Shown: positions 52,139 through 62,136 of the stretch, one piece after another | Numbering within the stretch: the first letter of the stretch is position 1 | How the letters are laid out: each line of letters starts with the position of its first letter | Origin: Candidatus Liberimonas magnetica | GTDB taxonomy: Bacteria; Elusimicrobiota; Endomicrobiia; Endomicrobiales; JAFGIL01 | DNA length: 64,000 bases | Reading direction: 5' to 3' | NCBI GenBank assembly: GCA_020523885.1 | Contig: JAJAPY010000011.1 | Location: forward strand, 1 to 64,000 | Made by a program: the position numbers and the translations under genes | The notes under the pieces: model-generated | Seen by the model: only the letters and a program-made list of their open reading frames with translations | Told to the model about the DNA's origin: nothing | The model's database searches: none

Positions 52139-53236
52139 ATGAACAAAAAAGCTAAAATCGCATTGGAAAATGGAGTTGTTTTTGAAGGAAGTTCTTTCGG
52201 CGCTGAAGGTGAAAGGGACGGCGAGGTGATATTTAATACAAGTATGTCCGGTTACCAGGAGATACTTACCGACCCTTCCTACAAAGGCCAGATAGTTGCT
52301 ATGACATATCCTTTAATAGGAAATTATGGGGTAAACACCGAAGATGTTGAATCCGGCAGGGTCTCGGTGGACGGTTTTGTAGTAAAAGAAGCAAGCCGGC
52401 TAACAAGCAACTGGAGGTCCAAACAAGACTTAAGCGAGTATTTGAAGGAAAACAGTATTATTGGGTTAGAAGGCATTGATACCCGCGCTTTGACAAGGAG
52501 CATCAGGTTAAAAGGCGCCTTAAAAGCAGTTATTTCAACCGAAGACCTCAATGATAAAAGTTTAATTAGAAAAGCTCAGGAGTCGCCAGGCCTTGTAGGC
52601 AGGGATCTCGTAAAGCTTGTTACCTGTGACAAACCTTATTTATGGAATAAGAAAGGAAAATATAAAGTAGCAGCGATTGACAGCGGTATAAAACTTAACA
52701 TATTGCGGGAACTTGAAAAAAACAACTGCCAGGTGCACGTATTTCCCGCAAAAACATCGGTGGAGAAGATACTCGATATAAAGCCTCACGGACTCTTCCT
52801 TGCTAACGGGCCGGGAGATCCGTCTGCCGTTCAATATCTGGTTAAAACCGTAAAACAGTTGATAGGCAGAATTCCTATTTTCGGCATATGCCTGGGCCAG
52901 CAGATGCTCGGTCTTGCCCTTGGCGGCAAGACATACAAACTTAAATTCGGCCATCATGGCGGAAACCATCCGGTAAAAGACTTAAGGACCGGCAAAATAT
53001 ACATAACCGCGCAAAACCACGGTTTCTGTGTAGATATTAATTCGCTTAACAAGAACGATATCGAAATAACGCATATGAACCTTTATGACAATACACTTGA
53101 GGGGTTCAGGCACAAGAAACTGCCTATTTTTTGCGTGCAGTTTCACCCTGAAGCCAGCCCCGGCCCGCATGAAGCGGAATACCTGTTTAAAGAATTCACT
53201 GACCTAATGGAGAAGAAAAGTGCCAAGAAGAAATGA
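52139..53236 (+). CDS. carA: Carbamoyl-phosphate synthase, small subunit
   Basis: A 365-residue class I glutaminase that supplies ammonia to CarB. The N-terminal CPSase domain has [17 protein letters not shown], and the GATase domain has C251 in GICLGQQML and [12 protein letters not shown] prefer ATG 52139; a TTG four codons earlier is in frame. The ribosome site is weak because the attenuator occupies the region. It overlaps carB by 17 bases. Confidence 0.96.
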   Translation: MNKKAKIALENGVVFEGSSFGAEGERDGEVIFNTSMSGYQEILTDPSYKGQIVAMTYPLIGNYGVNTEDVESGRVSVDGFVVKEASRLTSNWRSKQDLSEYLKENSIIGLEGIDTRALTRSIRLKGALKAVISTEDLNDKSLIRKAQESPGLVGRDLVKLVTCDKPYLWNKKGKYKVAAIDSGIKLNILRELEKNNCQVHVFPAKTSVEKILDIKPHGLFLANGPGDPSAVQYLVKTVKQLIGRIPIFGICLGQQMLGLALGGKTYKLKFGHHGGNHPVKDLRTGKIYITAQNHGFCVDINSLNKNDIEITHMNLYDNTLEGFRHKKLPIFCVQFHPEASPGPHEAEYLFKEFTDLMEKKSAKKK

Positions 53237-56200
53237 TATACACAAAATATTGATAATAGGCTCAGGGCCGATAATTATAAGCCAGGCCTGTGAGTTTGAC
53301 TATTCCGGGACCCAGGCCTGTAAGGCGCTTAAACAGGAAGGCTACGAAGTAATACTTATAAACTCTAATCCTGCCACTATTATGACGGATCCGGAGATAG
53401 CAGATGCAACCTATATTGAGCCGATAACTCCGGAAGTCCTTGAAAAAATAATCGAAAAAGAACGGCCTGATGCGATACTCCCGACCCTGGGCGGACAGAC
53501 CGGTTTAAATACCGCAATGAAACTCTATGAAAGAGGGACGCTTAAAAAATATAAAGTAAAAATGCTCGGTGCAAATTATCATACAATAAAAAAAGCTGAA
53601 AACAGAGATGATTTTAAAAAAGCGATGTTAAAGATCGGCCTTGATCTGCCAAAATCGGGATTAGCGCACTCTATGCAGGAAGCAAGCAAAGTCTTGAACA
53701 GGATAAAACTCCCTGCTATAATACGCCCGAGCTTTACATTGGGCGGTACGGGCGGCGGTATAGCCCGGACAATGAAAGAATTTGAAAGAATAATCGACCT
53801 AGGTCTTAAAAACAGCATGATCCATGAAGTCTTGATAGAAGAATCGATAATTGGATGGAAAGAATACGAGCTTGAAGTTATGCGCGACAGGAAAGACAAT
53901 GTTGTGATAGTCTGCTCGATTGAAAATTTTGATGCCATGGGCATACATACCGGAGATTCAATAACGGTTGCACCTGCGCAGACTCTGACCGACCGGGAAT
54001 ACCAAAGTATGAGAGATGCTGCGATAGCGATAATTAGAGAAATAGGCGTAGAGACAGGCGGGTCTAACATACAGTTTGCCATTAACCCTAAAGACGGGCG
54101 CATGGTTGTTATAGAAATGAACCCGAGGGTTTCACGCAGTTCGGCGCTTGCGAGCAAAGCTACGGGTTTTCCGATAGCAAAGATAGCTGCTAAGCTTGCA
54201 GTCGGATACAGCCTTGATGAGATTAAAAACGACATAACAAAGGAAACCCCGGCATCTTTTGAACCTACTATAGACTATTGCGTGGTTAAGATCCCGAGGT
54301 TTACATTCGAAAAGTTCCCGGAAGCCGAGGATATCCTTGGGATATCGATGAAATCTATCGGCGAAACCATGGCCATAGGAAGGACGTTCAAAGAAGCGCT
54401 TCAAAAGGGGCTACGAAGCCTTGAAATAGGCCACTCAGGGCTTGACAACAAAAGTAACTATACTCAGATACCTGATGAAAAAATAGAACACAGGCTTAAG
54501 ATACCCAATGCCTCGAGGATATTCTATATAAAGTACGCTTTACAGAAAGGCTATACGATAGATGATATCCATAGGCTTACGTACATAGACCCGTGGTTTT
54601 TGGATAACATTAAACAGATAGTCGAATTTGAAGATGAAATGCTGAAATCTTCTTCGAAGAAAAAATTATCGAGGGATACTTTAAGGAAAGCAAAGGAATA
54701 TGGTTTTAGCGATAAACAGATAGCAGACCTTATAAAAACCGATGAGCTTTCGGTCAGGAATTTAAGAAAAAAATACAGGATAAAACCTGTTTACAAACTC
54801 GTAGATACCTGTGCAGCTGAATTTGAAGCCTATACCCCTTATTATTATTCCACTTATGAAAAAGAGAACGAAACAAAGAGGTCAAATAAGAAAAAAATAA
54901 TGATACTCGGCGGCGGGCCGAACAGGATAGGCCAGGGCATAGAATTCGATTACTGCTGCTGCCATGCTTCTTTTGCGCTGCGCGACCTTGGCTATGAGAC
55001 AATAATGGTCAATTCAAACCCCGAGACGGTTTCTACGGATTATGACACGTCGGATAAACTTTATTTTGAGCCTCTTACTTTCGAAGACGTGATGAACATA
55101 ATAGAAGAGGAAAAACCGGATGGTATAATCGTGCAGTTCGGCGGGCAGACGCCCTTGAACCTTGCAAGGCGCCTTTATGAAGCAGGAGCAAATATAATTG
55201 GTACAAGCGTTGATTCTATAGACCTTGCCGAAGACAGGGAAAAGTTCTCGGAACTTATGGAAAAATTAAAAATAAGCCAGCCGCCTAACGGTTCTACGAC
55301 TTTAAAGAGCGAGGCTGTAGAGATAGCAGAAAATATAGGTTACCCGGTCCTTGTCAGGCCGTCCTATGTCCTTGGCGGGAGGTCAATGAAAATAATTTAT
55401 GACGAGGAATCCCTGAAAGATTTTATCTTCCAGGCAAGGGAGATCTCTGCGGGTAAACCGATCTTAATCGATAAGTTCCTTGAAGATGCGGTCGAAGTTG
55501 ACGTTGATGCGATATCGGACGGCCAGACGACCGTTATCGGCGGTATCATGGAACACATAGAAGAAGCGGGGGTCCATTCCGGCGATTCTGCCTGCGTTCT
55601 TCCTCCACATACCTTAAGCGACGATATAATAGAGATGATAAAAAAAATAACCTACACCCTTGCAGGAGCTTTAAAAGTTAAGGGCCTTATGAACATACAG
55701 TATGCCATTAAAAACGATATAGTCTACGTCCTTGAGGTAAACCCGAGAGCGTCAAGGACTGTGCCGTTCGTAAGCAAAGCAACAGGGGTGGCTCTTGCAA
55801 AAATTGCTGCAAGTGTCATGGCGGGAAAAACCTTAAAGCAGCTGAATTTTACTAAAGAAGTACAAGTTGAACATATATCAGTTAAAGAATCTGTTATGCC
55901 TTTTTCAAGGTTTTCCGGAGTTGATATCCTTTTAGGCCCTGAAATGAAATCTACCGGCGAGGTGATGGGCATTGATTCAACTTTTGGGATAGCTTTTTAT
56001 AAATCCCAGATAGCTGCAGGCCAGATTCTTCCTCTAAAAGGAAAGATATTTATGAGCGTAAAAAATTCGGATAAAAGAAATATAATATTTATAGCAAAAA
56101 AACTTTTTGACCTCGGGTTCCAGATAATAACGACAAAAGGCACTTCAAAGGTCTTAAAGTCGAACAATATCCCCTGTGAAGAAATAGGAAAGATAGGCGA

Positions 56201-56432
56201 GGGAAATGAAGAAGTCCTTGAGCGCATAAAGAAAGGCGAGATAAAGCTTATCATTAACACCCCGAGCGGAAGGCGGGGCCAGTTTGACATGAGGCCTATA
56301 AGAAGCCTTTCTGCCCAGAACGGCATCCCCTGCATTACGACCATCCAGGGTGCCCAGGCAGCAGTGAACGGAATAGAAGCGATAATGAGCGGAAAACTTA
56401 AAGTAAAGCCGATACAAGAATATATTAAATAG
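53220..56432 (+). CDS. carB: Carbamoyl-phosphate synthase, large subunit
   Basis: A 1070-residue protein with GTG start. It has two homologous ATP-grasp halves ([20 protein letters not shown] near 10 and [20 protein letters not shown] near 560), phosphate-binding [12 protein letters not shown] and SYVLGGRSM, and the C-terminal MGS-like allosteric domain. It makes carbamoyl phosphate for pyrimidines and arginine. A GAGAAG ribosome site is inside the end of carA, and the overlap implies translational coupling. Confidence 0.97.
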   Translation: MPRRNDIHKILIIGSGPIIISQACEFDYSGTQACKALKQEGYEVILINSNPATIMTDPEIADATYIEPITPEVLEKIIEKERPDAILPTLGGQTGLNTAMKLYERGTLKKYKVKMLGANYHTIKKAENRDDFKKAMLKIGLDLPKSGLAHSMQEASKVLNRIKLPAIIRPSFTLGGTGGGIARTMKEFERIIDLGLKNSMIHEVLIEESIIGWKEYELEVMRDRKDNVVIVCSIENFDAMGIHTGDSITVAPAQTLTDREYQSMRDAAIAIIREIGVETGGSNIQFAINPKDGRMVVIEMNPRVSRSSALASKATGFPIAKIAAKLAVGYSLDEIKNDITKETPASFEPTIDYCVVKIPRFTFEKFPEAEDILGISMKSIGETMAIGRTFKEALQKGLRSLEIGHSGLDNKSNYTQIPDEKIEHRLKIPNASRIFYIKYALQKGYTIDDIHRLTYIDPWFLDNIKQIVEFEDEMLKSSSKKKLSRDTLRKAKEYGFSDKQIADLIKTDELSVRNLRKKYRIKPVYKLVDTCAAEFEAYTPYYYSTYEKENETKRSNKKKIMILGGGPNRIGQGIEFDYCCCHASFALRDLGYETIMVNSNPETVSTDYDTSDKLYFEPLTFEDVMNIIEEEKPDGIIVQFGGQTPLNLARRLYEAGANIIGTSVDSIDLAEDREKFSELMEKLKISQPPNGSTTLKSEAVEIAENIGYPVLVRPSYVLGGRSMKIIYDEESLKDFIFQAREISAGKPILIDKFLEDAVEVDVDAISDGQTTVIGGIMEHIEEAGVHSGDSACVLPPHTLSDDIIEMIKKITYTLAGALKVKGLMNIQYAIKNDIVYVLEVNPRASRTVPFVSKATGVALAKIAASVMAGKTLKQLNFTKEVQVEHISVKESVMPFSRFSGVDILLGPEMKSTGEVMGIDSTFGIAFYKSQIAAGQILPLKGKIFMSVKNSDKRNIIFIAKKLFDLGFQIITTKGTSKVLKSNNIPCEEIGKIGEGNEEVLERIKKGEIKLIINTPSGRRGQFDMRPIRSLSAQNGIPCITTIQGAQAAVNGIEAIMSGKLKVKPIQEYIK

Positions 56433-56528
56433 ACATCAGACTACAGACCGCAGACTATAGACTAACTTCAAAAACGAATCTGTTATTATGTGGTTTTTAG
56501 TCTGTAGTCTGTGGTCTATAGTCTGCAG
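56431..56528 (+). repeat. Heptad hairpin, GTCTGNA family (carB/purF spacer)
   Basis: Left arm 56431-56463 (CAGACTA, CAGACCG, CAGACTA words) and right arm 56496-56528 (GTCTGTA, GTCTGTG, GTCTATA, GTCTGCA). It starts at the carB stop and ends three bases before the GGGAG-bearing purF ribosome site. Confidence 0.85.
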
Positions 56529-56542
56529 TTATGGGAGTTATT

Positions 56543-57910
56543 ATGTGCGGTTTATTCGGAGTCTATAACCATAAGGAAGCATTAAAACTAACCTACCTTG
56601 GCCTTTATTCGCTTCAGCACCGGGGCCAGGAAAGCGCCGGCCTTGTTGTTTCTGACGGAAAGAATGTAAATCATATCGTTGGTATGGGCCTGGCTGGCGA
56701 TGTGCTGACTATGGATAAGCTTTGCAAACTCTCCGGCAATATAGCCATAGGACATGTCAGGTATTCTACGACAGGCTCATCTTTGATAAAGAACGCCCAG
56801 CCGTTTTTGATAAAACATAACAGGTATTTTCTTGCAATCGCACACAATGGGAACCTTGTCAATACGATAGACTTAAGGTATAAACTTGAATCCAGCGGCG
56901 CTATATTCCAGACTACAACGGACAGCGAACTTGTGGTCCATCTTATCGCCCGTTCGAAAAAAGAAAAAATCGAAGACAGGATAATAGAATCCTTAAAACA
57001 ATTAAAAGGAGCCTATTCTTTTCTTCTTATGACGGAAGATAAGATAATAGCAGTAAGAGACCCGTATGGTTTCAGGCCGCTGGCCTTGGGTAAAATAGGG
57101 GACAGCTACGTTGTGGCTTCGGAGACCTGTGCTTTTGATATCTCGGGCGCAAAGTATGTCCGGGAAATTGAGCCGGGTGAAATGGTCGTCATAAGTAAAA
57201 AAGGGATCAGGTCAATAAATGTTTTTAAAAGCCCGCGGAAAGCTTTCTGTATTTTTGAATATATATATTTTGCAAGGCCGGACAGCAACATTTTCGGACA
57301 AAACGTATGCCTGACCCGGGAGCGGCTGGGAAGAGAGCTTGCCAGGGAATGCCCGGCAAACGCTGACATGGTCATGCCAATCCCTGATTCAGGAAACTAT
57401 GCAGCTTTGGGGTTTGCCAAGGAGTCTCAGATACCGTTTAAAATGGGGATAGTAAGGAACCATTATATAGGCAGGACTTTTATACAGCCTCTTCAGGAAA
57501 TGAGGGATATGAGCGTAAAACTAAAACTTAATCCGGTAAAAGATGTGATAAAAGGAAAAAGATTAGTAGTTATAGAAGACTCGATAGTAAGAGGCACTAC
57601 AAGCAAAACAAGGATAAAAGCATTGAGGGAAGCCGGGGCTAAAGAGATACATATGCGGGTAAGCTGCCCGCCTTTGCGGCATCCATGTTTTTACGGGATA
57701 GATTTTCATACTAAGAAGGAACTTATAGCCGCTCAAAACAGCGTGGAAAAAATAGCAAAGATAATCGGGGTTGACAGCCTCGGGTATTTAAGCGTTGAAG
57801 GGATGTTAAAGGCGATGTTCCAGCCGAAAGATAAATTTTGTACGGCCTGTTTCAGCGGTAACTACCCGGAAATAATAAAAGGAAAAGTTTCTAAATATAA
57901 CTTGGAGTAA
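56543..57910 (+). CDS. purF: Amidophosphoribosyltransferase
   Basis: A 455-residue enzyme making phosphoribosylamine from PRPP and glutamine. With the start at 56543 the nucleophile is Cys2 (MCGLFGVYN), and GGGAG is five bases upstream; an earlier in-frame ATG at 56531 lies over that site. The glutaminase domain has HRGQESAG and IGHVRYSTTG, and the PRPP loop is VVIEDSIVRGTTS. Cysteines in AFCIFEY, VSCPPLRHPC and FCTACFSG fit the Fe-S form of the B. subtilis type. Confidence 0.96.
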   Translation: MCGLFGVYNHKEALKLTYLGLYSLQHRGQESAGLVVSDGKNVNHIVGMGLAGDVLTMDKLCKLSGNIAIGHVRYSTTGSSLIKNAQPFLIKHNRYFLAIAHNGNLVNTIDLRYKLESSGAIFQTTTDSELVVHLIARSKKEKIEDRIIESLKQLKGAYSFLLMTEDKIIAVRDPYGFRPLALGKIGDSYVVASETCAFDISGAKYVREIEPGEMVVISKKGIRSINVFKSPRKAFCIFEYIYFARPDSNIFGQNVCLTRERLGRELARECPANADMVMPIPDSGNYAALGFAKESQIPFKMGIVRNHYIGRTFIQPLQEMRDMSVKLKLNPVKDVIKGKRLVVIEDSIVRGTTSKTRIKALREAGAKEIHMRVSCPPLRHPCFYGIDFHTKKELIAAQNSVEKIAKIIGVDSLGYLSVEGMLKAMFQPKDKFCTACFSGNYPEIIKGKVSKYNLE

Positions 57911-57916
57911 AATAAA

Positions 57917-57982
57917 GGGTCAAGTAGCAAGGGTCAAGTAGTTAGGAAGTCCTTGACCCTAAACCCTTGACCCTGTGACCCT
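57917..57982 (+). repeat. Heptad hairpin, GGTCAAG family (purF/pyrG spacer)
   Basis: Left arm 57917-57949 (GGTCAAG, TAGCAAG, GGTCAAG, TAGTTAG) and right arm 57951-57982 with almost no loop. Word order matches 7188-7268. Confidence 0.85.
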
Positions 57983-58002
57983 GAAGTTTCAAGGAGAAAA
58001 AA

Positions 58003-59589
58003 ATGGCAAAATATATCATCGTAACCGGCGGGGTAGTATCATCCCTGGGTAAAGGCATAACGGCTGCATCACTTGGCAGTATTTTAAAAAGCTGCGGGTT
58101 AGAAGTGACTGTAGTTAAAATAGACCCGTACCTGAATGTAGACCCGGGCACCATGAGTCCTTTCCAGCACGGCGAGGTTTTTGTCACTGATGACGGGGCA
58201 GAGACGGACTTAGACCTCGGCCATTATGAAAGGTTCATGGATGTAAACCTGTCAAAGAACAATAATTTTACGAGCGGGGCTGTTTACGACACGATAATAA
58301 CCAAAGAAAGAAAAGGTGAGTTCCTGGGCGGAACGGTACAGGTGATACCTCATGTCACAAATGAAATAAAATCACGGATACAAAAACTAGGGGTAAACCA
58401 TGACGTAGTTATAGTTGAAATAGGCGGTACCACAGGAGACATAGAAGGGCTGCCGTTTTTAGAAGCGGTAAGGCAGATGGGCCACGAGCTGGGTCCCGAC
58501 AATATTTGTTTTCTGCACGTAACCTTAGTGCCGTTTATTCGCGCGGCAGAAGAATTAAAAACAAAACCCACACAGCAAAGCGTTGCAAAGCTCAGGGAAA
58601 TCGGAATACAGCCTCAGATACTTGTTTGCAGGACTGAAAGGCCTATCAGTAAAGAAATGAAAAAGAAGATGTCTCTTTTCTGCAACGTGCGGGAAGATGC
58701 TGTTATCGAGGAAAGGGATGTTACGCACAGCATTTATGAAGTGCCGCTGGTCCTTAAGGAACAGAACCTGGATAAACTCATACTTGAGATACTTCATCTG
58801 AAAGCAAGAAAGAGCAACCTTAAAAAATGGGAAGAATTACTTAAAAAAATAAAGAACAGGAAGAAAACCATTAACATAGTGATAGCCGGCAAATATACTG
58901 AGCTCAAGGATTCCTACAAAAGCATCTGGGAATCGCTTGTCCATGCCGGAATAAATAATAATGTTATTGTTAATATTAAATATGCTGACGTGGAAAACAG
59001 GAATTTGAAGGATGAGCTTAAAAAAGCGGACGGTATACTTGTACCGGGCGGTTTCGGAGACAGGGGAATTGAGGGTAAACTTGAAGTTGTCAGGTATGCA
59101 AGGGAGAACAAAGTTCCGTATTTCGGGCTATGCCTTGGCATGCAGATGGCCGTTATTGAGTTTGCAAGAAATATCTGCGGGTTTAAAGGCGCAAACTCTA
59201 CCGAGTTTAACCCTAACACGCCGTATCCTGTTATAGACCTGATGCTTGAACAAAAGAATGTAATGCATAAGGGCGGAACTATGAGGCTCGGAAAGTATCC
59301 GTGCAGGATAAAGAGGAACTCCCTTGCGTACAAAGCATACAAATATGACCTTGTTTATGAAAGGCACCGCCACAGGTATGAGGTGAACAACGAGTTTAAA
59401 GAGATACTGCAGAAAAAAGGTTTGTTCCTGGCAGGCGAGTATGAAGAAAAAGGCCTTGTAGAGATAGTAGAACTTAAAAATCATCCGTGGTTTTTAGCAG
59501 TACAATTCCATCCCGAGTTCAAATCCAGGCCCAACAGGCCCCATCCCTTGTTCAACGATTTTATCAAAGCTTCCATAAAAAACAAATAA
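58003..59589 (+). CDS. pyrG: CTP synthase
   Basis: A 528-residue glutamine-dependent enzyme converting UTP to CTP. The amidoligase domain starts [20 protein letters not shown] (P-loop), with [19 protein letters not shown] and [10 protein letters not shown]. The GATase domain has C377 in FGLCLGMQ and the HPE in [16 protein letters not shown] lies before the start. It is the last of the pyrimidine/purine genes in this run. Confidence 0.97.
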   Translation: MAKYIIVTGGVVSSLGKGITAASLGSILKSCGLEVTVVKIDPYLNVDPGTMSPFQHGEVFVTDDGAETDLDLGHYERFMDVNLSKNNNFTSGAVYDTIITKERKGEFLGGTVQVIPHVTNEIKSRIQKLGVNHDVVIVEIGGTTGDIEGLPFLEAVRQMGHELGPDNICFLHVTLVPFIRAAEELKTKPTQQSVAKLREIGIQPQILVCRTERPISKEMKKKMSLFCNVREDAVIEERDVTHSIYEVPLVLKEQNLDKLILEILHLKARKSNLKKWEELLKKIKNRKKTINIVIAGKYTELKDSYKSIWESLVHAGINNNVIVNIKYADVENRNLKDELKKADGILVPGGFGDRGIEGKLEVVRYARENKVPYFGLCLGMQMAVIEFARNICGFKGANSTEFNPNTPYPVIDLMLEQKNVMHKGGTMRLGKYPCRIKRNSLAYKAYKYDLVYERHRHRYEVNNEFKEILQKKGLFLAGEYEEKGLVEIVELKNHPWFLAVQFHPEFKSRPNRPHPLFNDFIKASIKNK

Positions 59590-59671
59590 ACCCAACTAAT
59601 CCCTTCTTTCGTGTCTTTTTGTTTTTTTGCCCATAATATTGTATAATTTAATAAACTTTAATGAAAACTTT

Positions 59672-59872
59672 ATGATACAAAACTTTAAAAAATTAGATCA
59701 ATTTAATACAGAATTTATTAAAAATGAAAAGCTATCTTATCTTGAAGCTCTTTGTGTATATGAACAGCTTCATAACGAAGCTGTATCTTTGGGCATAATA
59801 AACGACCAGAATATCCTTGAAGGCATCGAAGTTAATTTGCAAATCTCAAAAATCGTTAATAGGCTAAAATGA
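59672..59872 (+). CDS. Small protein upstream of a nucleotidyltransferase
   Basis: A 66-residue, mostly helical protein with LSYLEALCVYEQLHNEAVSLG and no recognised domain. It overlaps the next gene by four bases (ATGA), so the two form a translated pair. Size and position fit an antitoxin-like or partner subunit of a nucleotidyltransferase. No good ribosome site is visible; a TATAAT at 59642-59647 lies just upstream, after TTG-T-rich DNA. Confidence 0.65.
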   Translation: MIQNFKKLDQFNTEFIKNEKLSYLEALCVYEQLHNEAVSLGIINDQNILEGIEVNLQISKIVNRLK

Positions 59873-60432
59873 TACAGGTTCTTATAAAAAAGCTGGCCGA
59901 GGCTCTGGATAGGAATAATATCCCGTACATGGTTATTGGTGGGCAGGCGGTTTTGTTGTACGGCAGTGTTCGTTTAACAAGAGATATTAATGTTACCTTA
60001 GGTATAGGTACAGATAAGCTTGAAATAGTGAAAAAACTGTGTCGAGACTTAAACCTTTCAATGATACCCGGAAAATCTGATGAATTTGTTTATGAAACAA
60101 TGGTTTTGCCTGTTGAAGAAAAAAATATTAAAATAAGGGTAGATTTTATTTTTTCTTTTTCCGAATATGAAAAACAGGCAATAAATAGAGTAAACAGGGT
60201 GATTATAGAAGATTATCCAGTCAAATTTACGTCAATGGAAGATTTGATAGTACATAAAATCTTTGCCGGCCGTGCCGTTGATTTAGAAGATATAAAAAAC
60301 ATATTGATAAAAAACAACGATAAAATAAATTATGAATATATCAAAAAATGCCTTAAAGAGTTTTTCAATGTTCCCGGGAAAGAGAATATGTTGAAGGATT
60401 TTATCAAATTGAAAGATAATATTGTAAAATAA
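59869..60432 (+). CDS. Nucleotidyltransferase-fold protein (AbiEii/MNT-like)
   Basis: A 187-residue protein with the pol-beta-type fold signature YMVIGGQAVLLYGSVRLTRD followed by INVTL. D39 is present but the second acidic position, normally Asp in the DxD pair, is Asn41; a third Asp may be D92 in IRVDFIF. FTSMEDLIVHKIFAGRAVDLED is typical of the AbiEii/DUF6036 group. Relatives include toxins that add nucleotides to tRNA. With Asn41 catalysis may be weakened or altered. Coupled to the 66-residue protein upstream and just before tRNA-Ala. Confidence 0.78.
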   Translation: MIQVLIKKLAEALDRNNIPYMVIGGQAVLLYGSVRLTRDINVTLGIGTDKLEIVKKLCRDLNLSMIPGKSDEFVYETMVLPVEEKNIKIRVDFIFSFSEYEKQAINRVNRVIIEDYPVKFTSMEDLIVHKIFAGRAVDLEDIKNILIKNNDKINYEYIKKCLKEFFNVPGKENMLKDFIKLKDNIVK

Positions 60433-60480
60433 GAAACATAAATATATAATTATCTTCACTGAAAATTAGATTTTACGGTC

Positions 60481-60508
60481 ACTGGTAACTGGTTACTGTT
60501 CACTGTAA
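60481..60508 (+). repeat. Single-arm heptad array (ACTGGTT) before tRNA-Ala
   Basis: ACTGGTA, ACTGGTT, ACTGTTC, ACTGTAA at exact 7-base steps, ending two bases before the tRNA. Same words and order as the array inside the signal peptide at 30213-30247; no complementary arm. Confidence 0.75.
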
Positions 60509-60510
60509 AT

Positions 60511-60583
60511 GGGCCGGTAGTTCAGCTGGGAGAACGCATCGTTCGCAACGATGAGGTCGCCGGTTCGAATCCGGTCCGGTCCA
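60511..60583 (+). tRNA. tRNA-Ala (anticodon CGC)
   Basis: A complete 73-base cloverleaf: acceptor GGGCCGG/CCGGTCC with the G3-U70 pair that identifies alanine tRNA, D stem GTTC/GAAC, anticodon stem CATCG/CGATG with loop TTCGCAA (anticodon CGC), T stem with loop TTCGAAT, discriminator A. The terminal CC is not encoded after the discriminator. Confidence 0.95.
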
Positions 60584-60607
60584 TTTTTAAAGAAAGCAAG
60601 ATCAATC

Positions 60608-62131
60608 ATGAAAGTAACTTTAATACAAGCTCCAGCCTGGGGTATAGACACGCCTCCGTTGAATTTAGCTGTTCTTGCGTCAGTCCTAAAAAAAAACGGG
60701 CACAAAGTAAATGTTATAGATATAAATAACGAGTTATATCATAAGACCGATAGCAAATATAAGGCTAAATGGGGCTCCGGGGATTTTTTGGCATGGGAAG
60801 ATAGAAATTATGTTGAAAGATTTTTTGCTGAAAATAAAGGGATAATTGACCTGATCTTAAAGCAAAAAAGCCTTATAGATTCTGCTGTGGTTGGTTTTTC
60901 CATTACGTCTTCTACAAAACTGGCAAGCATGGAGCTTGCAGACAAAATTAAATTCCTGGACAAAAATAAGCTCATTGTTTTTGGCGGTTATCTCTGCGTA
61001 AGGCAAAGGCAGGCAGGCCACTTTTTAAATGAAAAAAACGTTGATGCCGTAATACTCGGAGAAGCTGAAGCCACATTTCCGGATTTTTTAAACAAGTTAG
61101 AAAAAAATAAGAAAATATCTTTCTGTAAAGGAGTTATATATAAAAAAGGCCCGGATATAATAGATTGCGGCGACAGGCCTGTCATTAAGGACCTTGACAA
61201 ACTGCCTTTTCCTGATTTCGGAGTTTTTCCTTTAGATAAATACAAAAACTTCCATAAAATTCCCATGAGAGCCAGCCGGGGATGCGTTTTGGAGTGCGTC
61301 AACTGTTATTTGGATTATTCCTGGCATGAGTTCCGCACGATGAGCGGAACAAGGATCTTTGAAACCGTAAAATACCTGGCTAAAAAAACCGGGCTAAACA
61401 GCATATTTTTTTATGACGCGATTTTAAACGGGGATATGAACGTGCTTATGGAATTTTGTGAGTTGATGGCCAAATACCAGCGCAGGGCTAAAACCAGAAT
61501 ATCCTGGGGCGGGACAGCAGTCCCTTTACCTGAGCTTTCGCGCAAAGCTATTTTAAAAATGAAAACAGCCGGGTGCGATTATTTATATTACGGAATTCAA
61601 AGCGGTTCTCAAAGGGTGCTTGATAAGATGGGAAGGAAGTTTAATATCCTTGCCGCACAAAGGGTCATTCGTGATTCGCATGAAGCAGGTATTTTTACTC
61701 ATGTGTCTTTCAGAGTAGGGTTTCCTTTAGAAACAGAAGAAGATTTTAAAAAGACCATTGAATTCGTAAAAAGGAATTCAAATTATATTGATGCAATATC
61801 CGTTCCTCCGGTTTTTGATATACCCGGGAATACGGATATTTACAGGGATTTTAAGAAATTCGGGGTTTTATCGCCTGCCGGCGGCAACTATTGGCGCACA
61901 AAAAACGGCAATACTTATCCGGAAAGGTTGCGCAGGCAGGAAGCCCTTGGCAGGACAGCAGCAAAGTTAAAAATAAAGGGTGCAGAACCGGAACTCAGTG
62001 CTTTTATGTCCCGCAAATCGTTAGACCTTGAAAGGTATCGCAAATATCTGAAGGAGCTTAAAAAAGCCGGGACATGTCTTAAAAAGCATGCTGGTGCCGT
62101 GCCGGTTAATTCCTGGCAGGTTATTAATTGA
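60608..62131 (+). CDS. B12-binding-domain radical SAM protein, paralogue 1
   Basis: A 507-residue protein. Residues 1-140 form a B12-binding-type Rossmann domain (PPLNLAVLASVLKKNGHKVN, then VVGFSITSSTKLASMELA and the GEAEATFPDF motif near 150). The radical SAM cluster cysteines are C226, C230 and C233 (RGCVLECVNCY), followed by the barrel with GIQSGSQRVL. It is of the BchE/P-methylase class; the substrate is unknown. ATG 60608 is chosen because the longer frame reads back into the tRNA. The next gene is a paralogue with cluster cysteines at the same positions. Confidence 0.82.
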   Translation: MKVTLIQAPAWGIDTPPLNLAVLASVLKKNGHKVNVIDINNELYHKTDSKYKAKWGSGDFLAWEDRNYVERFFAENKGIIDLILKQKSLIDSAVVGFSITSSTKLASMELADKIKFLDKNKLIVFGGYLCVRQRQAGHFLNEKNVDAVILGEAEATFPDFLNKLEKNKKISFCKGVIYKKGPDIIDCGDRPVIKDLDKLPFPDFGVFPLDKYKNFHKIPMRASRGCVLECVNCYLDYSWHEFRTMSGTRIFETVKYLAKKTGLNSIFFYDAILNGDMNVLMEFCELMAKYQRRAKTRISWGGTAVPLPELSRKAILKMKTAGCDYLYYGIQSGSQRVLDKMGRKFNILAAQRVIRDSHEAGIFTHVSFRVGFPLETEEDFKKTIEFVKRNSNYIDAISVPPVFDIPGNTDIYRDFKKFGVLSPAGGNYWRTKNGNTYPERLRRQEALGRTAAKLKIKGAEPELSAFMSRKSLDLERYRKYLKELKKAGTCLKKHAGAVPVNSWQVIN

Positions 62132-62136
62132 ACAAG

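Noticed and set aside
53579-54235. 218-codon frame antisense to carB
   Set aside because: It mirrors a strongly coding gene, has no ribosome site and no recognisable domain. Other long antisense frames (38780-39244, 40061-40516, 2938-3372) are rejected for the same reason.
5250-58000. Heptad arrays as a CRISPR array
   Set aside because: Repeats are 7 bases without spacers, arms are inverted, and no cas genes are present.
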